DNA of 64,000 bases, taken from assembly GCF_014641075.1 (NCBI RefSeq), contig NZ_BMHP01000003.1, forward strand, positions 310,001 to 374,000. Direction: 5' to 3'. Shown here piece after piece: positions 1 to 10,233 of this stretch. This DNA is from Paenibacillus nasutitermitis (lineage in GTDB: Bacteria > Bacillota > Bacilli > Paenibacillales > Paenibacillaceae). The translations under genes were made by a program, and so were the position numbers. Positions within the stretch are counted from its first letter, which is position 1. Each line of letters begins with the position of its first letter. The notes beneath the pieces are model-generated. The model did not search any database, was not told where the DNA came from, and saw nothing but the letters and a program-made list of their open reading frames with translations.

Positions 1-87
1 TTATGATCAGCGCTTTCATATAAATGATTCTCAAACGATCAAAAATAGCAGCCCTGTTTCATATAGTCGTTACTTTTGGCAAGTCAA

Positions 88-118
88 CAAAAAAAAAGAG
101 AACCCCGCAAGGCTCTCA
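88..118 (-). terminator. Rho-independent terminator of selO
   Basis: On the minus strand a GAGAGCC / GGTTCTC hairpin is followed by a run of nine or more T. It lies about 35 bases after the selO stop codon. Confidence 0.8.
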
Positions 119-152
119 GTTATCTTATTCGGCTGCTATTGCGGTAGCCGTC

Positions 153-1628
<1,476 letters not shown>

Positions 1629-1793
1629 TGCAGCTCCTTTTGTTCCGGGTATTTTCTTCTGTTCTGATATCTATTGTATATATTACCCGCTTTCCTAATA
1701 TAAATCACCCGCTGTGGCGCAATACGTTTCTTCCCATCGAAATATCAGAAAAGAATAGGCCAAAATTTTATACTTTCTGTTATTTAAACATAA

Positions 1794-1828
1794 ACGACAG
1801 CCCCTAAATATCATTAAGGGGCTGTCGT
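1794..1828 (-). terminator. Terminator downstream of the SDR gene
   Basis: A perfect 12-bp stem (ACGACAGCCCCT and its complement) encloses an 11-base loop, followed on the minus strand by a weak T-rich stretch. It occupies much of the 304-base gap between selO and the SDR gene. The rest of the gap (1629-1793, 1829-1932) holds only the AT-rich selO promoter area and nothing else I recognise. Confidence 0.7.
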
Positions 1829-1932
1829 CATCTTACACGCTATTGGACTGAGTATCCACCATCCGCGAGCGAACTGCAGATCCTGTAATCGCCAGTACAC
1901 CTGACAGCATGGACACAATCTCCGAGCTGTTG

Positions 1933-2739
1933 TTATGGCTGAGCTTTTTCCATAAATTGCTCAAACTCGGGAACAGTTGGATTGGCAATATAATGCCCGC
2001 CCTCCACCTGAATCGTCTGTCCGGTAATAAACTTGGATTCATCAGAAGCCAGGAACAGGACGGTATTCCCGATATCATCCGGTTCTCCGTGGTAGGGCAG
2101 CGCGTTGTATTTCGCGAAAATATTCAATACCTCCGGAGGCATATTATTCTCGGCTGCCGGCGTCAATATCAATCCAGGTGCGACTGCATTACAACGAATG
2201 TTATTCTTGCCATACTGGGTGGCGATATATTTCGTTAGATTTACGACAGCTGCCTTCGAGGCCCCGTAAGCAACCCGGACCGCATCTCCAGTGAAACCCG
2301 CCATGGAGGCTGTATTGATAATCGAGCCTCCGCCAGCATGAATCATATGGGGGATCGCGAACCTGCATCCCAATAACACGCTCTTTAAATTAACATTCAT
2401 GAGTCGATCCCACTCATCAAGATCAACATGAACAACATCCAGATCCTTCTTCAGGTTTGTCAAGCCAACATTGTTGAACAGACAAGTAATTTTGCCATAA
2501 TGCTGTACCGTAAATCCGACGGCTTTCTTGATCGAATCCTCATTTCCGGCATCAACAAATATGCCCGCTGCATCGCCGCCTTGGGTTTTAATATTCTCTG
2601 CCGCTTCCTTAGCGCCATCAACATTAAAATCGGCAATGACTACTTGAGCTCCTTCTTTTGCCATTAAGCTGGCGGCGGACAAGCCTATGCCCGAGGCGCC
2701 TCCAGTAATCAGAGCCACCTTATCCTTCATTCTCGCCAT
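1933..2739 (-). CDS. SDR family NAD(P)-dependent oxidoreductase
   Basis: A 268-residue classical short-chain dehydrogenase/reductase. The Rossmann motif TGGASGIG lies at 12-19, NNVG at 89-92, and the catalytic residues Asn116, Ser144, Tyr158 and Lys162 (YGASK) are all present. The acidic residue after beta-2 (IADFN) favours NAD over NADP. I chose the ATG at 2739 rather than an in-frame start 57 bases upstream because GAAAGGAA sits at proper spacing there. It follows the TetR gene on the same strand with a gap of about 100 bases, so the two probably form an operon divergent from the MFS exporter. The substrate cannot be read from sequence; FabG-like or cyclic-alcohol dehydrogenases are the nearest types. 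Confidence 0.88.
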   Translation of the reverse strand: MARMKDKVALITGGASGIGLSAASLMAKEGAQVVIADFNVDGAKEAAENIKTQGGDAAGIFVDAGNEDSIKKAVGFTVQHYGKITCLFNNVGLTNLKKDLDVVHVDLDEWDRLMNVNLKSVLLGCRFAIPHMIHAGGGSIINTASMAGFTGDAVRVAYGASKAAVVNLTKYIATQYGKNNIRCNAVAPGLILTPAAENNMPPEVLNIFAKYNALPYHGEPDDIGNTVLFLASDESKFITGQTIQVEGGHYIANPTVPEFEQFMEKAQP

Positions 2740-2835
2740 TATTTCGCAGGTTCCTTTCTTGAGGAAACTCTCTTGATTCGCGTAGTATGCTCTCACAATA
2801 CGTCAATTATGCCTGCTATTAATTAACGGTCCCTT

Positions 2836-3447
2836 TTATTCTTGACTAGACGATTCTGAATTCAACGGTACCAGCAAATAGAGCTGCTTGGCGAGATAGA
2901 GCGGCGTGTATGGCATATCGTTTCGAAGCCAGGAGACGATTGTACCGATAAAAGCGGATGAGACATACCAGATGATAATATCTTTCGGAACACTTACGGA
3001 AAAAGAAGACGAAGGAATGTCCCCTTTCTCGATTTTATTGGTGAGCACTTCCACCATCAGTTTAAGGAGTCGTTCAGTGAACACAGGTATCCGTTTTGAG
3101 GCGAGCATGACTCTGTAATAATTTGAATTTTCCGCAATATGCTCCAGCATTTTGACCAGCACGGGCCATACTTTATCCGTGGGTGCAGGCTGAGGCTGAT
3201 TCGGAACATCTTTCAAGATCGCCTGAATTTCTTCAATCGTGTCATCTGCCATCCGCTCCATCATATCCGCAATGTCCCGGTAATGCAGATAGAAGGTAAC
3301 GCGGTTAATAGTTGCGCGTTCCGCGATCCGATTGACGGTAATTTTCTCAAGCTCCATCTCCTGAAGCAAATCAAGAAAAGCGTCCCGGATCAATTGCCTT
3401 GTACGAAGTACACGCGGATCCGTACGTGTTAATTTTGTGGGCGACAT
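2836..3447 (-). CDS. TetR/AcrR family transcriptional regulator
   Basis: A 203-residue one-component regulator. The N-terminal helix-turn-helix spans roughly residues 12-60 (TRQLIRDAFLDLL, then ITVNRIAERATINRVTFYLHY). The C-terminal half is the variable ligand-binding domain, of the TetR_C type common in Bacillota. The start has AAGGAGA just upstream. It is divergent from a DHA2 exporter and upstream of an SDR gene, the usual arrangement for a drug-responsive repressor. Probable targets are the inverted repeats at 3509-3527 and 3621-3635. Confidence 0.88.
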   Translation of the reverse strand: MSPTKLTRTDPRVLRTRQLIRDAFLDLLQEMELEKITVNRIAERATINRVTFYLHYRDIADMMERMADDTIEEIQAILKDVPNQPQPAPTDKVWPVLVKMLEHIAENSNYYRVMLASKRIPVFTERLLKLMVEVLTNKIEKGDIPSSSFSVSVPKDIIIWYVSSAFIGTIVSWLRNDMPYTPLYLAKQLYLLVPLNSESSSQE

Positions 3448-3508
3448 AGGATCTCCTTCCTCTTACAGGTTTTGAACGACAATTTCTATCTGATTTGTAG
3501 ATTATTAT

Positions 3509-3527
3509 CCATCTTTGCAACAGATGG
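3509..3527. promoter_or_regulatory. Inverted repeat upstream of the TetR gene
   Basis: CCATCT-N7-AGATGG is a perfect 6-bp dyad 62 bases upstream of the TetR start, in the divergent intergenic region. It may be an operator for autoregulation; function is inferred. Confidence 0.4.
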
Positions 3528-3570
3528 CTTTCATGTGTAAACTAAAAAACATTTTTTTAAAACTTGTTGC

Positions 3571-3599
3571 TTGTGAAAAATAATCGAGATCATTATAAT
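3571..3599 (+). promoter_or_regulatory. Sigma-A-type promoter of the MFS exporter
   Basis: The -35 box TTGTGA (3571-3576) and -10 box TATAAT (3594-3599) are separated by exactly 17 bp. The exporter starts about 70 bases downstream. Confidence 0.65.
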
Positions 3600-3620
3600 T
3601 TTTTACATTGAGCCTATTAT

Positions 3621-3635
3621 ACAACAAAGTGTTGT
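3621..3635 (+). promoter_or_regulatory. Candidate TetR operator downstream of the promoter
   Basis: ACAACA-AAG-TGTTGT is a perfect dyad lying just past the predicted transcription start, where a bound repressor would block elongation. Assignment to the adjacent TetR protein is inferred from position. Confidence 0.5.
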
Positions 3636-3669
3636 TTAGTTAAGGGTAAATTTGAAGGGATTGAGCAGG

Positions 3670-5166
3670 ATGAGTAAAGATTTAGCGTTTGACAGCAGTT
3701 CCATTAAGAAAGGACCTCTGCTGTTCGTCATGATTCTGGGGGCTTTTATCGCCGTTCTGAATCAGACGATTATGAGTGTTGCACTGCCGGAGCTGATGGT
3801 CGATTTCGAGATTGCGGCGTCCACTGCCCAATGGCTGACAACCGGCTATATGCTGGTTAACGGGGTGCTTATCCCGATTACCGCATTTCTGATGCAGCGG
3901 TTTACGACCCGGGAGCTGTTCCAGACTTCCATGGTTATTTTCCTCGCGGGCACGATTGTATCCGCAGTGGCCACAAACTTTGATATTTTGCTTGTTGGCC
4001 GCTTGATTCAAGCTGCGGGCGCCGGTATTATCATGCCGCTGCTGATGAATGTGATCCTGACCGTATTCCCGGCCAACAAACGTGGAGCCGCTATGGGAAT
4101 GGTCGGTTTCGCCATTATTTTTGCACCTGCCATCGGACCTACAGTCGCCGGGTACATCATCGAGCATTATTCCTGGCGCACCATGTTCTACGGCATGATT
4201 CCGTTTGTTGTGATTGTCATTGCCGTTGCCTTCATTTATTTGAAAAATGTTGCGGAACGTCTTTATCCCAAAATTGATATGCTGGGTGTCCTTCTCTCAA
4301 CAATCGGATTCGGCGCGCTGCTTTACGGCTTCAGCAGCGCCGGCAGCAAAGGCTGGTCAAGCGCAGAGGTCATTGTTACCATAGCTGCGGGCGTTGTTTC
4401 CCTAATACTGTTTGTCTGGCGGCAGCTGATCTCCGAAAGTCCGCTTCTGGATCTCAGGGCATTTAAATACAGTATGTTCTCCCTGACGACGGTTATTAAT
4501 ATCGCGGTAACGATGGTTATGTACGCAGATATGATGCTGCTTCCCCTGTACTTGCAGAACGCGCGGGGATATACAGCGCTGGAGTCCGGACTGCTGATGC
4601 TCCCGGGTGCGCTCTTGATGGGGATTATGATGCCGATAACCGGAAAACTGTTCGACCGGTTTGGTGCGAAGTGGCTGTCCATTATCGGTATGGCCATCAC
4701 GATTGTGACCACTATTGGCTTCGTCAATCTGACTGATTCGACCAGCTATACCTATTTGGTGCTCATGTCTACTGGACGGCGTTTCGGGATGGCCATGTTC
4801 TTGATGCCGATCACCACAGCAGGCTTGAACCAGCTGCCTGCAAGACTGAATGCACACGGTACCGCCATTTCCAATACCATCAAGCAAGTGGCTGGCGCAA
4901 TCGGCACCTCTCTGCTAGTCACCGTTATGAGTACCCGTACCAAATCCCACTTCCAGGATATGATGGCAACCGGAGGCGAGGGTAACGGAACACAAGAGCA
5001 TATGTTGATGGAGTCGACCATTCAGGGCATCAATGATGCTTATCTGGTCATTATCGGAATCGGAATTGTCGGCCTGCTCCTTTCGTTCTTTATTAAACGA
5101 ACCGGAGTCGTCGAAGAAGTTCAAGTCGGTAAGAAAATGGAACCAACAAAAGTCAGGGAAGCTTAG
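3670..5166 (+). CDS. DHA2-type MFS multidrug transporter (EmrB/QacA family)
   Basis: A 498-residue inner-membrane proton-coupled drug exporter with the 14-helix layout of the DHA2 group. Helices are evident from residue 13 on (LLFVMILGAFIAVLNQTIMS), and the family signature NQTIMSVALPELM is present. GRLIQAAGAGIIMPLLMNV matches the conserved region around helices 4-5. I chose the ATG at 3670, with GAAGGGA 8-10 bases upstream, over the TTG at 3652. A strong terminator follows. The divergent TetR gene and operator suggest substrate-inducible expression. The segment STGRRFGMAM, around residue 375, departs from the more usual form of this loop and might be a local sequence error. Confidence 0.9.
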   Translation: MSKDLAFDSSSIKKGPLLFVMILGAFIAVLNQTIMSVALPELMVDFEIAASTAQWLTTGYMLVNGVLIPITAFLMQRFTTRELFQTSMVIFLAGTIVSAVATNFDILLVGRLIQAAGAGIIMPLLMNVILTVFPANKRGAAMGMVGFAIIFAPAIGPTVAGYIIEHYSWRTMFYGMIPFVVIVIAVAFIYLKNVAERLYPKIDMLGVLLSTIGFGALLYGFSSAGSKGWSSAEVIVTIAAGVVSLILFVWRQLISESPLLDLRAFKYSMFSLTTVINIAVTMVMYADMMLLPLYLQNARGYTALESGLLMLPGALLMGIMMPITGKLFDRFGAKWLSIIGMAITIVTTIGFVNLTDSTSYTYLVLMSTGRRFGMAMFLMPITTAGLNQLPARLNAHGTAISNTIKQVAGAIGTSLLVTVMSTRTKSHFQDMMATGGEGNGTQEHMLMESTIQGINDAYLVIIGIGIVGLLLSFFIKRTGVVEEVQVGKKMEPTKVREA

Positions 5167-5224
5167 GCTGAAATAAGGTTAAACGAGCCAGGCCCTCGCT
5201 TATGGAGTGTTAAATAAACATGCG

Positions 5225-5266
5225 AAAGAGCTTCTCCGGTTAATAAAGCCGGAGAAGCTCTTTTTT
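5225..5266 (+). terminator. Strong terminator after the MFS gene
   Basis: A 15-bp stem (AAAGAGCTTCTCCGG and its complement) with a 9-base loop is followed by a T-run on the plus strand. It also separates this gene from the convergent GNAT gene. Confidence 0.88.
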
Positions 5267-5295
5267 GTGCAGCGATGCAGATCTGGTCTTCGCAA

Positions 5296-5863
5296 TTATT
5301 GAGCCGGAATTTGAGGTATAGGAGTGGATTGTGTATCGATTCGGAGAATCCCATAGTACCTCAGATCCTCATAAGTTTCTCCTTTACGAATATGATTGCG
5401 CAAGATACCTTCTTGTTTCATTCCTATTTTCTCCATTACTTTATACGAAGCAGGATTTCGCGTCATTGCTGCAGCAAATACCCGGTTTAACGCCAGCTCA
5501 TCAAATGCAAACTGAACGACCCGTTCCGCCGCCTCTGTGCAGTAACCGCTCCTCCAGTATGGCTTACCAATCCAATAAGCCAGTTCTGCCATATTGTGAG
5601 TCTTGTTTACATGCAGCCCCACAACTCCGAGGAATACCCCCGCCTTCTGTAAGAGTAACAGCGAACGAAAAGCCATCGCCTCTTGCTGCAGCTTCATGCC
5701 TTGCGTTAATAAAAGTTGAGGCCAAACCCGCTGGATATGGATGAGGCATATTCAGTGTCGTATCTGCTACCTCTTTTTCTCCAGCCAATTTTTCGATTGC
5801 TTCAGCGTCGTGAAGCTCAAGCTGCCGTAATGTCAAACGTTTGGTAATCATCACCTTTGTCAT
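5296..5863 (-). pseudogene. GNAT N-acetyltransferase (RimJ/RimL type), frameshifted
   Basis: Two overlapping minus-strand frames together make one acetyltransferase of about 188 residues. The 5' part (from 5863, good GGAGG site) begins MTKVMITKRLTLRQLELHD, and the 3' part contains AELAYWIGKPYWRSGYCTEA and RNPASYKVMEKIGM, typical of RimJ/RimL-like GNATs. The reading frame breaks at a run of five G (plus-strand C at 5637-5641): removing one G would join TEGG directly to VFLGVVGLHV. This is either a real homopolymer frameshift, possibly slippage-reversible, or a sequencing error. Both halves look otherwise undecayed, which favours a recent event or an error. Confidence 0.8.
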
Positions 5864-5866
5864 TTG

Positions 5867-6247
5867 AATTCCTCCATTTAATGATTCGAATGCAAAAGCA
5901 ATTGGACGATACTAGCAATTATTCCAGTTATTATACTAAATGCTTTTCAGGGTCACAACCTGTTTTAGCGATTTCTTTAAGTTGATCCCAGGCATGCATG
6001 TTTGCATGATGGAATTCGATCCTTCGTTTCCTATGCTTCCCGTTTGTTTTCGGGGATGATCCGAGATAACTCCATAAGTGGCCACAGGGGATAAATGAAT
6101 GATGATTGGTATGTATTCTTTATGGATAGAAACCAATTCGATATAGAAATTGGCTAAACTCCTTATTCAAAGAGTCTATAAGTACCTTTTAATTCGTGTG
6201 TATCCGCACCATTACATTTTCCCCTAGCTGTATGGCCGTTTATGGAC
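5867..6247. other. Intergenic gap without recognisable genes
   Basis: About 380 AT-rich bases between the GNAT pseudogene and a membrane-protein gene. The one short open frame here (5936-6136, minus) has no family look and no good ribosome site. I see nothing else. Confidence 0.5.
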
Positions 6248-6874
6248 TTACCTCGGACTTAAAGCGCCCGATAACAGTCTTTTACCTATTAGCAATATTG
6301 CCAGACTAGTTCCCCACAAGATCAGGGCAGAGCCAAGGCCTACTACAGACATAAAAGCATCTATCTGATGTTCCCCCAGCGTGACCTTCTCAGGTACAAA
6401 CAGCAATGTAATAATGGCAAGTAAACAAAGGAGTGCGCCTGTAAAATAATAGAGTCTGACCTGGAAAAGATGGGCCAATGGGAGAAAATGAACACCGACA
6501 ATAATAGTTATTATGAGAGGTATAAGTTCAGGATGACGAGTAGCGTTGCAAACAACAATCGTAATGACAATAGCCAAACCCTGTGCTGCGGAAATAATGT
6601 TAAACCAGAACCTTGTACTCTTTCTGCTATTTAAATCTGCACTTGAAACCTGATTCTTTAATCCTCTCGATGCACGTATTAATGAAACACCACCGATGAA
6701 CAGTGCTATACCTATGGTAACAGCAGCAACTAACAACAACGGAACTCCCCCCCAGCCCTGCAATCCCATAACACCTGTGTACGCCCATAGAGTACCGAAG
6801 AACGCCATGAAAAATACACCAGAAGCCGTTCCACGCACTGCGGTTCCAGGAATAGTGTTTGATGCTTGTGTCAT
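6248..6874 (-). CDS. Six-helix membrane protein of unknown function
   Basis: A 208-residue protein with about six hydrophobic segments (roughly 17-37, 43-65, 88-110, 117-134, 141-160 and 178-198) and no enzymatic motif. The start has AAGGAGG nearby. Its C-terminal half (ITIIVGVHFLPLAHLF, then GLGSALILWGTSLAILL) aligns by eye with the smaller membrane protein at 11438-11968 (AFIVGIHFISLVSVF, GIGSGTVLFGFAVLGLI), so the two look like divergent members of one family. No function can be assigned. Confidence 0.75.
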   Translation of the reverse strand: MTQASNTIPGTAVRGTASGVFFMAFFGTLWAYTGVMGLQGWGGVPLLLVAAVTIGIALFIGGVSLIRASRGLKNQVSSADLNSRKSTRFWFNIISAAQGLAIVITIVVCNATRHPELIPLIITIIVGVHFLPLAHLFQVRLYYFTGALLCLLAIITLLFVPEKVTLGEHQIDAFMSVVGLGSALILWGTSLAILLIGKRLLSGALSPR

Positions 6875-7269
6875 ATATTTCCTCCTTCAACATAAAATCG
6901 CATCATTATATACGAATTTTCACAAACATGGTTCCATTGCTACACAGATCCCAATATCTCAAGAGGCCATTCTTATCAAACTTTTTTACAAATTAATCAA
7001 ACTCCCCTTATTTACAACCATATTAATCCGTATGGTGAGTTTCACATGGATCTGGACCTGCGACTAGCTTTATAGAACGGAGATTGGTCATATTGGTTAA
7101 GCGAACTTCTCCAAGGATAATGGACTCCTGTCTTAGGCCGGTACAATTTCTGGGAATGAATATTTTAGCGTCTTTTTTGTAGGGGAATTCTAACCAGCAT
7201 GGTGGAAGAATATCCAATAATGACATTTTGGGATAGGGGCGCTACCTGCTACTGCAACAAGACTCATAG
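6875..7269. other. Intergenic gap, no confident gene
   Basis: About 395 bases. A 67-codon minus-strand frame (7023-7226) resembles no family I know and has no convincing start signal. It could be the remnant of a lost gene. Confidence 0.4.
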
Positions 7270-8217
7270 TTACATATCAGAATACTGCAGGAGTAGTTCT
7301 TGGGACAGCGCACGAATACGGTCAACTATTTCACGCGGCTCAATGACTTTGGCGGAAGTACCTAATTGGAGAAAATACTTGGCTACAAATTCGACTTCAC
7401 TCTTATCAATTACGGTGTCTATGTATGCTTGATCCTCATCACCTACCACACTCTCAGGCTCTAACCAGGGCTGACTGCGGCATTGTCTCAGCCCTTCCCT
7501 GGTCAATTCAACGAACAAACGAATCGGATCCGACGGTATCTGGGCTGTATGACTGTTCAACCATTCACTAATCGTGACTTGCTGGTCATGCTCCTTGTCC
7601 ATAGTCTTCAAGGAAACAATCCGATCTGTCCGAAACAGTTTCACCTCATCATTGGCCAAGTCAAGGGCAGGCATATACCAGAAGCCATCATATGCGTAGA
7701 TCCCGATTGGGGAAACGTCACGGATCGTATTATTTGCTTTTGAAATATATTCGATTTGCAGGATTTGTTTCTCTGCAGCAGCGTCGATGATTTCTTTTAG
7801 ATATCGTGACGGGACGCTTCTCTTTATATTCCAGAATGAGAGTACCGCTTCCAACCGGTCTATTTTTCTCTTCACGTCATTAGGAAGGCTTGAATACAAC
7901 TTGACGGAAACAGATTTCATTTCAATATCAAAGGGCAGTGATTGATAGAATTTAAGAGATTGAAAGGCAAAAAAAATGGAGAATGCTTCATTTTCGTCAA
8001 AAATAATGGGTGGCAGTATCCTATTATTCAGCACCCTATAACCGCCGTTTCGACCATGTTCGGTATAGAGGGGTACGCCGATTTCACTTAATTCTGTCAA
8101 ATACCGATGAGCTGTTCGAACAGAAATATCGAATTCATAGGCCACATCCTGTGCCGTAAAAGCGCGCTTCGCATTAACATACATCATGAGATTAAATAAG
8201 AGTTTTGTCTTGGACAA
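7270..8217 (-). CDS. WYL-domain transcriptional regulator (YafY family)
   Basis: A 315-residue regulator with an N-terminal DeoR-type HTH at residues 1-60 (FTAQDVAYEFDISVRTAHRYLTEL) followed by GRNGGYRV, and a WYL ligand-sensing domain from about residue 140 (ILQIEYISK, VSPIGIYAYDGFWYMPALD). The WCX C-terminal extension is present. It is divergent from the oxidoreductase gene at 8315, with an imperfect dyad between them, so it probably controls that gene. The effector is unknown. Confidence 0.87.
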   Translation of the reverse strand: MSKTKLLFNLMMYVNAKRAFTAQDVAYEFDISVRTAHRYLTELSEIGVPLYTEHGRNGGYRVLNNRILPPIIFDENEAFSIFFAFQSLKFYQSLPFDIEMKSVSVKLYSSLPNDVKRKIDRLEAVLSFWNIKRSVPSRYLKEIIDAAAEKQILQIEYISKANNTIRDVSPIGIYAYDGFWYMPALDLANDEVKLFRTDRIVSLKTMDKEHDQQVTISEWLNSHTAQIPSDPIRLFVELTREGLRQCRSQPWLEPESVVGDEDQAYIDTVIDKSEVEFVAKYFLQLGTSAKVIEPREIVDRIRALSQELLLQYSDM

Positions 8218-8237
8218 ATGAATTCCTCCTTACCCTA

Positions 8238-8260
8238 AACATGTCAGCTACTGTCATGTT
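8238..8260. promoter_or_regulatory. Candidate operator between WYL regulator and oxidoreductase
   Basis: AACATGTCAG-CTA-CTGTCATGTT is a 10-bp dyad with one mismatched pair, about 21 bp upstream of the regulator's start and about 55 bp upstream of the oxidoreductase. Position and symmetry suggest the WYL protein's binding site. Confidence 0.5.
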
Positions 8261-8314
8261 ATTCCGATACTCTTTAAATTGCAATTAAACTATAGAAAAA
8301 GTGAGGCGTTAACC

Positions 8315-9292
8315 ATGAACGCTAAGATGGATACCATGAAAGCTGCGGTGCTTAATAGGTTCGGTGGTCCTGAAGAACTTGTTATGCAGAAGATTGAATT
8401 GCCTGAGATCGGGCCAGAGGACGTACTGATTCGTGTTGAATATGCAGGTGTGGGAGAGTGGGATGCGTTTGAACGTCAAGGCGGTTATGCAGCAATGCAT
8501 GGCATAGAGCCCAGGTTTCCTTATGTTTTAGGTTCAGAAGGAGCCGGAACGGTGGCTGTAACAGGGGAAAAAGTTGTGGAATTCAACATTGGCGACAACG
8601 TATTTGCTCCTGCCTTTCTTAATCCCCGTGGAGGATTTTATGCAGAATATGCATCTGTTCCAGCCAAATATGCTTCTCTCATCCCCGATGGCATGACCGC
8701 TCAGGAAGCAGCAGTAATCTCGGGGGTAGGGATTACTGCGCTGCGTGGACTTGAAGATGTTTTACAACTTAAGCAAGGAGAGTCTATTATAATTATTGGC
8801 GCCAGCGGAGGAGTAGGCCATTTGGCGGTGCAGATTGCAAAGCAAAAAGGGGCTCGCGTACTTGCTGTCGCTTCAGGTGAAGACGGTGTGGATCAGATCA
8901 AGAAGCTCGGCAGTGATGCGGTGATAAACGGCCGCGTAGAGGATATTGCCCAGGCCGCCATGAAGTTCGCTCCTCAAGGCTTGGATGCTGCCCTGTTTAC
9001 AGCAGGCGGAGATTCCGTTCATGCTGCAATGAAATGTATTCGGCCGGGAGGACGCATCGCATATCCCAACGGGATACACCCCGAACCGCAAGCCCACGAT
9101 GGTATAGAAGCATATGGATATAACGGTGAACCGGATCCAGATATTATTAGCCGGTTCTATTCTTACCTTGTAAATCATCAAATTACCGCTCTTGTCAGCC
9201 GCACGTTTTTGCTGGAAGAGGCACATGATGCACATGTTTCGCTTAATGACCACTATATCGGAAAATTATGCCTTAAAGTAAATGCTGATTAA
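8315..9292 (+). CDS. MDR-superfamily NADP-dependent oxidoreductase (quinone oxidoreductase-like)
   Basis: A 325-residue zinc-independent medium-chain reductase. The N-terminal GroES-like fold (about 10-120) contains PYVLGSEGAGTV, and the nucleotide-binding domain has IIIGASGGVGHLAVQIAKQKGA (about 160-180), the AxxGxxG-type motif of the QOR group. No cysteine cluster for structural zinc is visible. The ATG at 8315 is chosen because GTGAGGCG precedes it. It is divergent from a WYL regulator. The likely role is reduction of quinones or reactive carbonyls; the substrate is not determinable. Confidence 0.85.
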   Translation: MNAKMDTMKAAVLNRFGGPEELVMQKIELPEIGPEDVLIRVEYAGVGEWDAFERQGGYAAMHGIEPRFPYVLGSEGAGTVAVTGEKVVEFNIGDNVFAPAFLNPRGGFYAEYASVPAKYASLIPDGMTAQEAAVISGVGITALRGLEDVLQLKQGESIIIIGASGGVGHLAVQIAKQKGARVLAVASGEDGVDQIKKLGSDAVINGRVEDIAQAAMKFAPQGLDAALFTAGGDSVHAAMKCIRPGGRIAYPNGIHPEPQAHDGIEAYGYNGEPDPDIISRFYSYLVNHQITALVSRTFLLEEAHDAHVSLNDHYIGKLCLKVNAD

Positions 9293-9499
9293 ATAGCGGC
9301 GCCAACGGGGGATGGGATTACGCTTGACCAATGGATGAACGATTCAGACAGAAAGCATACCTCAAATACCAACAGCGCAGGGAACAGTACAACAGGTATC
9401 GGTAAAGTGTAATTATATCGATACAATACGTGGCTACTTTTCTAATAATTATTGTAGTATAGTACTATAATGGAATTTCCATAAAAAGGAGACTTGACC

Positions 9500-9964
9500 G
9501 TGAATGAAGAAGCTTTATGTTCGTCTAACCGCATCATTAGAAGCGCAGTCGTCGAAGATGCCGACACGCTGCGCGACATTTTTCGCCGTGCGTCGCTGAC
9601 AGTCGAGGGCAACCGTGATCTCATCGTCACTCATCCTGAGTGGCTCGTGTGGGACGACGTGATGCTGCCGTTCGTGCGTGTCGCTGTTATTGACGGGCGG
9701 GTCGTCGGCTTTGCATCGGCACGACCTGTCGACGACTTCCTCGAACTCGAGGATCTGTTCACTGATCCTGATTGGATGCGCCAAGGTGTCGCGAGCAACC
9801 TAATCGAAGACATTGCGCGGCGCGGTATGCGTGTAGAAGTGACCGCCAACCCGCACGTGATAGGGTTTTACGAATCCGTTGGCTTCGTCGTCAGCGGCGT
9901 CGCCAACACACAGGGTGGGCCGGCGCCGCGGATGCACCTCGATGTCACGCTTGCCCGACCTTGA
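9500..9964 (+). CDS. GNAT family N-acetyltransferase, high GC
   Basis: A 154-residue GNAT. Residues from IRSAVVEDADTLRDIFRRAS begin the fold; the acetyl-CoA region is ELEDLFTDPDWMRQGVASNLI, and the terminal NPHVIGFYESVGF matches the conserved C-terminal strand and helix. I prefer the GTG at 9500 (AAAGGAG eight bases upstream) to the TTG at 9494. Base composition is visibly richer in G+C, with many CG dinucleotides, than the AT-rich flanks, pointing to transfer from a high-GC donor. The substrate is unknown. Confidence 0.82.
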   Translation: MNEEALCSSNRIIRSAVVEDADTLRDIFRRASLTVEGNRDLIVTHPEWLVWDDVMLPFVRVAVIDGRVVGFASARPVDDFLELEDLFTDPDWMRQGVASNLIEDIARRGMRVEVTANPHVIGFYESVGFVVSGVANTQGGPAPRMHLDVTLARP

Positions 9965-10161
9965 TGAAACGACTTAAAGCGCACGATTGTGGAATATTGA
10001 AAATACGAAAGAATGCGCATGCCGAAGAATTGCGCCGTAGTATGGAATTACCTATAAAAATTCTGATGAAATTGTAATCGATACCGAATACAAGGCGAGC
10101 AATGGAAGCACGTCCCTTCCGCGCTTATTTTTTTGTTTGTAACTTTTTTGGAGGTATTACT

Positions 10162-10191
10162 ATGCATACATTCCTCAGTGTACGTCCTTAA
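10162..10191 (+). CDS. Nine-residue leader peptide upstream of efflux MFS
   Basis: A tiny frame reading MHTFLSVRP follows GGAGGTATTACT, a very strong ribosome site. Its end overlaps the left arm of a hairpin (GTGTACGTCC at 10178-10187 against GGACATACAC at 10196-10205). This layout, a short ribosome-bound leader followed by a stem ahead of a drug-efflux gene, is that of translational or transcriptional attenuation in antibiotic-resistance genes. Function is inferred; the reporter gene downstream is broken. Confidence 0.5.
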   Translation: MHTFLSVRP

Positions 10192-10233
10192 TAGGGGGAC
10201 ATACACTTCTTTAGCCGCCAGATGGAGGCTATG

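Noticed and set aside
1-24. Catabolite-repression (cre) site near AGCGCTTTCA
   Set aside because: The core resembles cre on the minus strand, but the last positions do not fit the consensus and no gene start lies at suitable distance.
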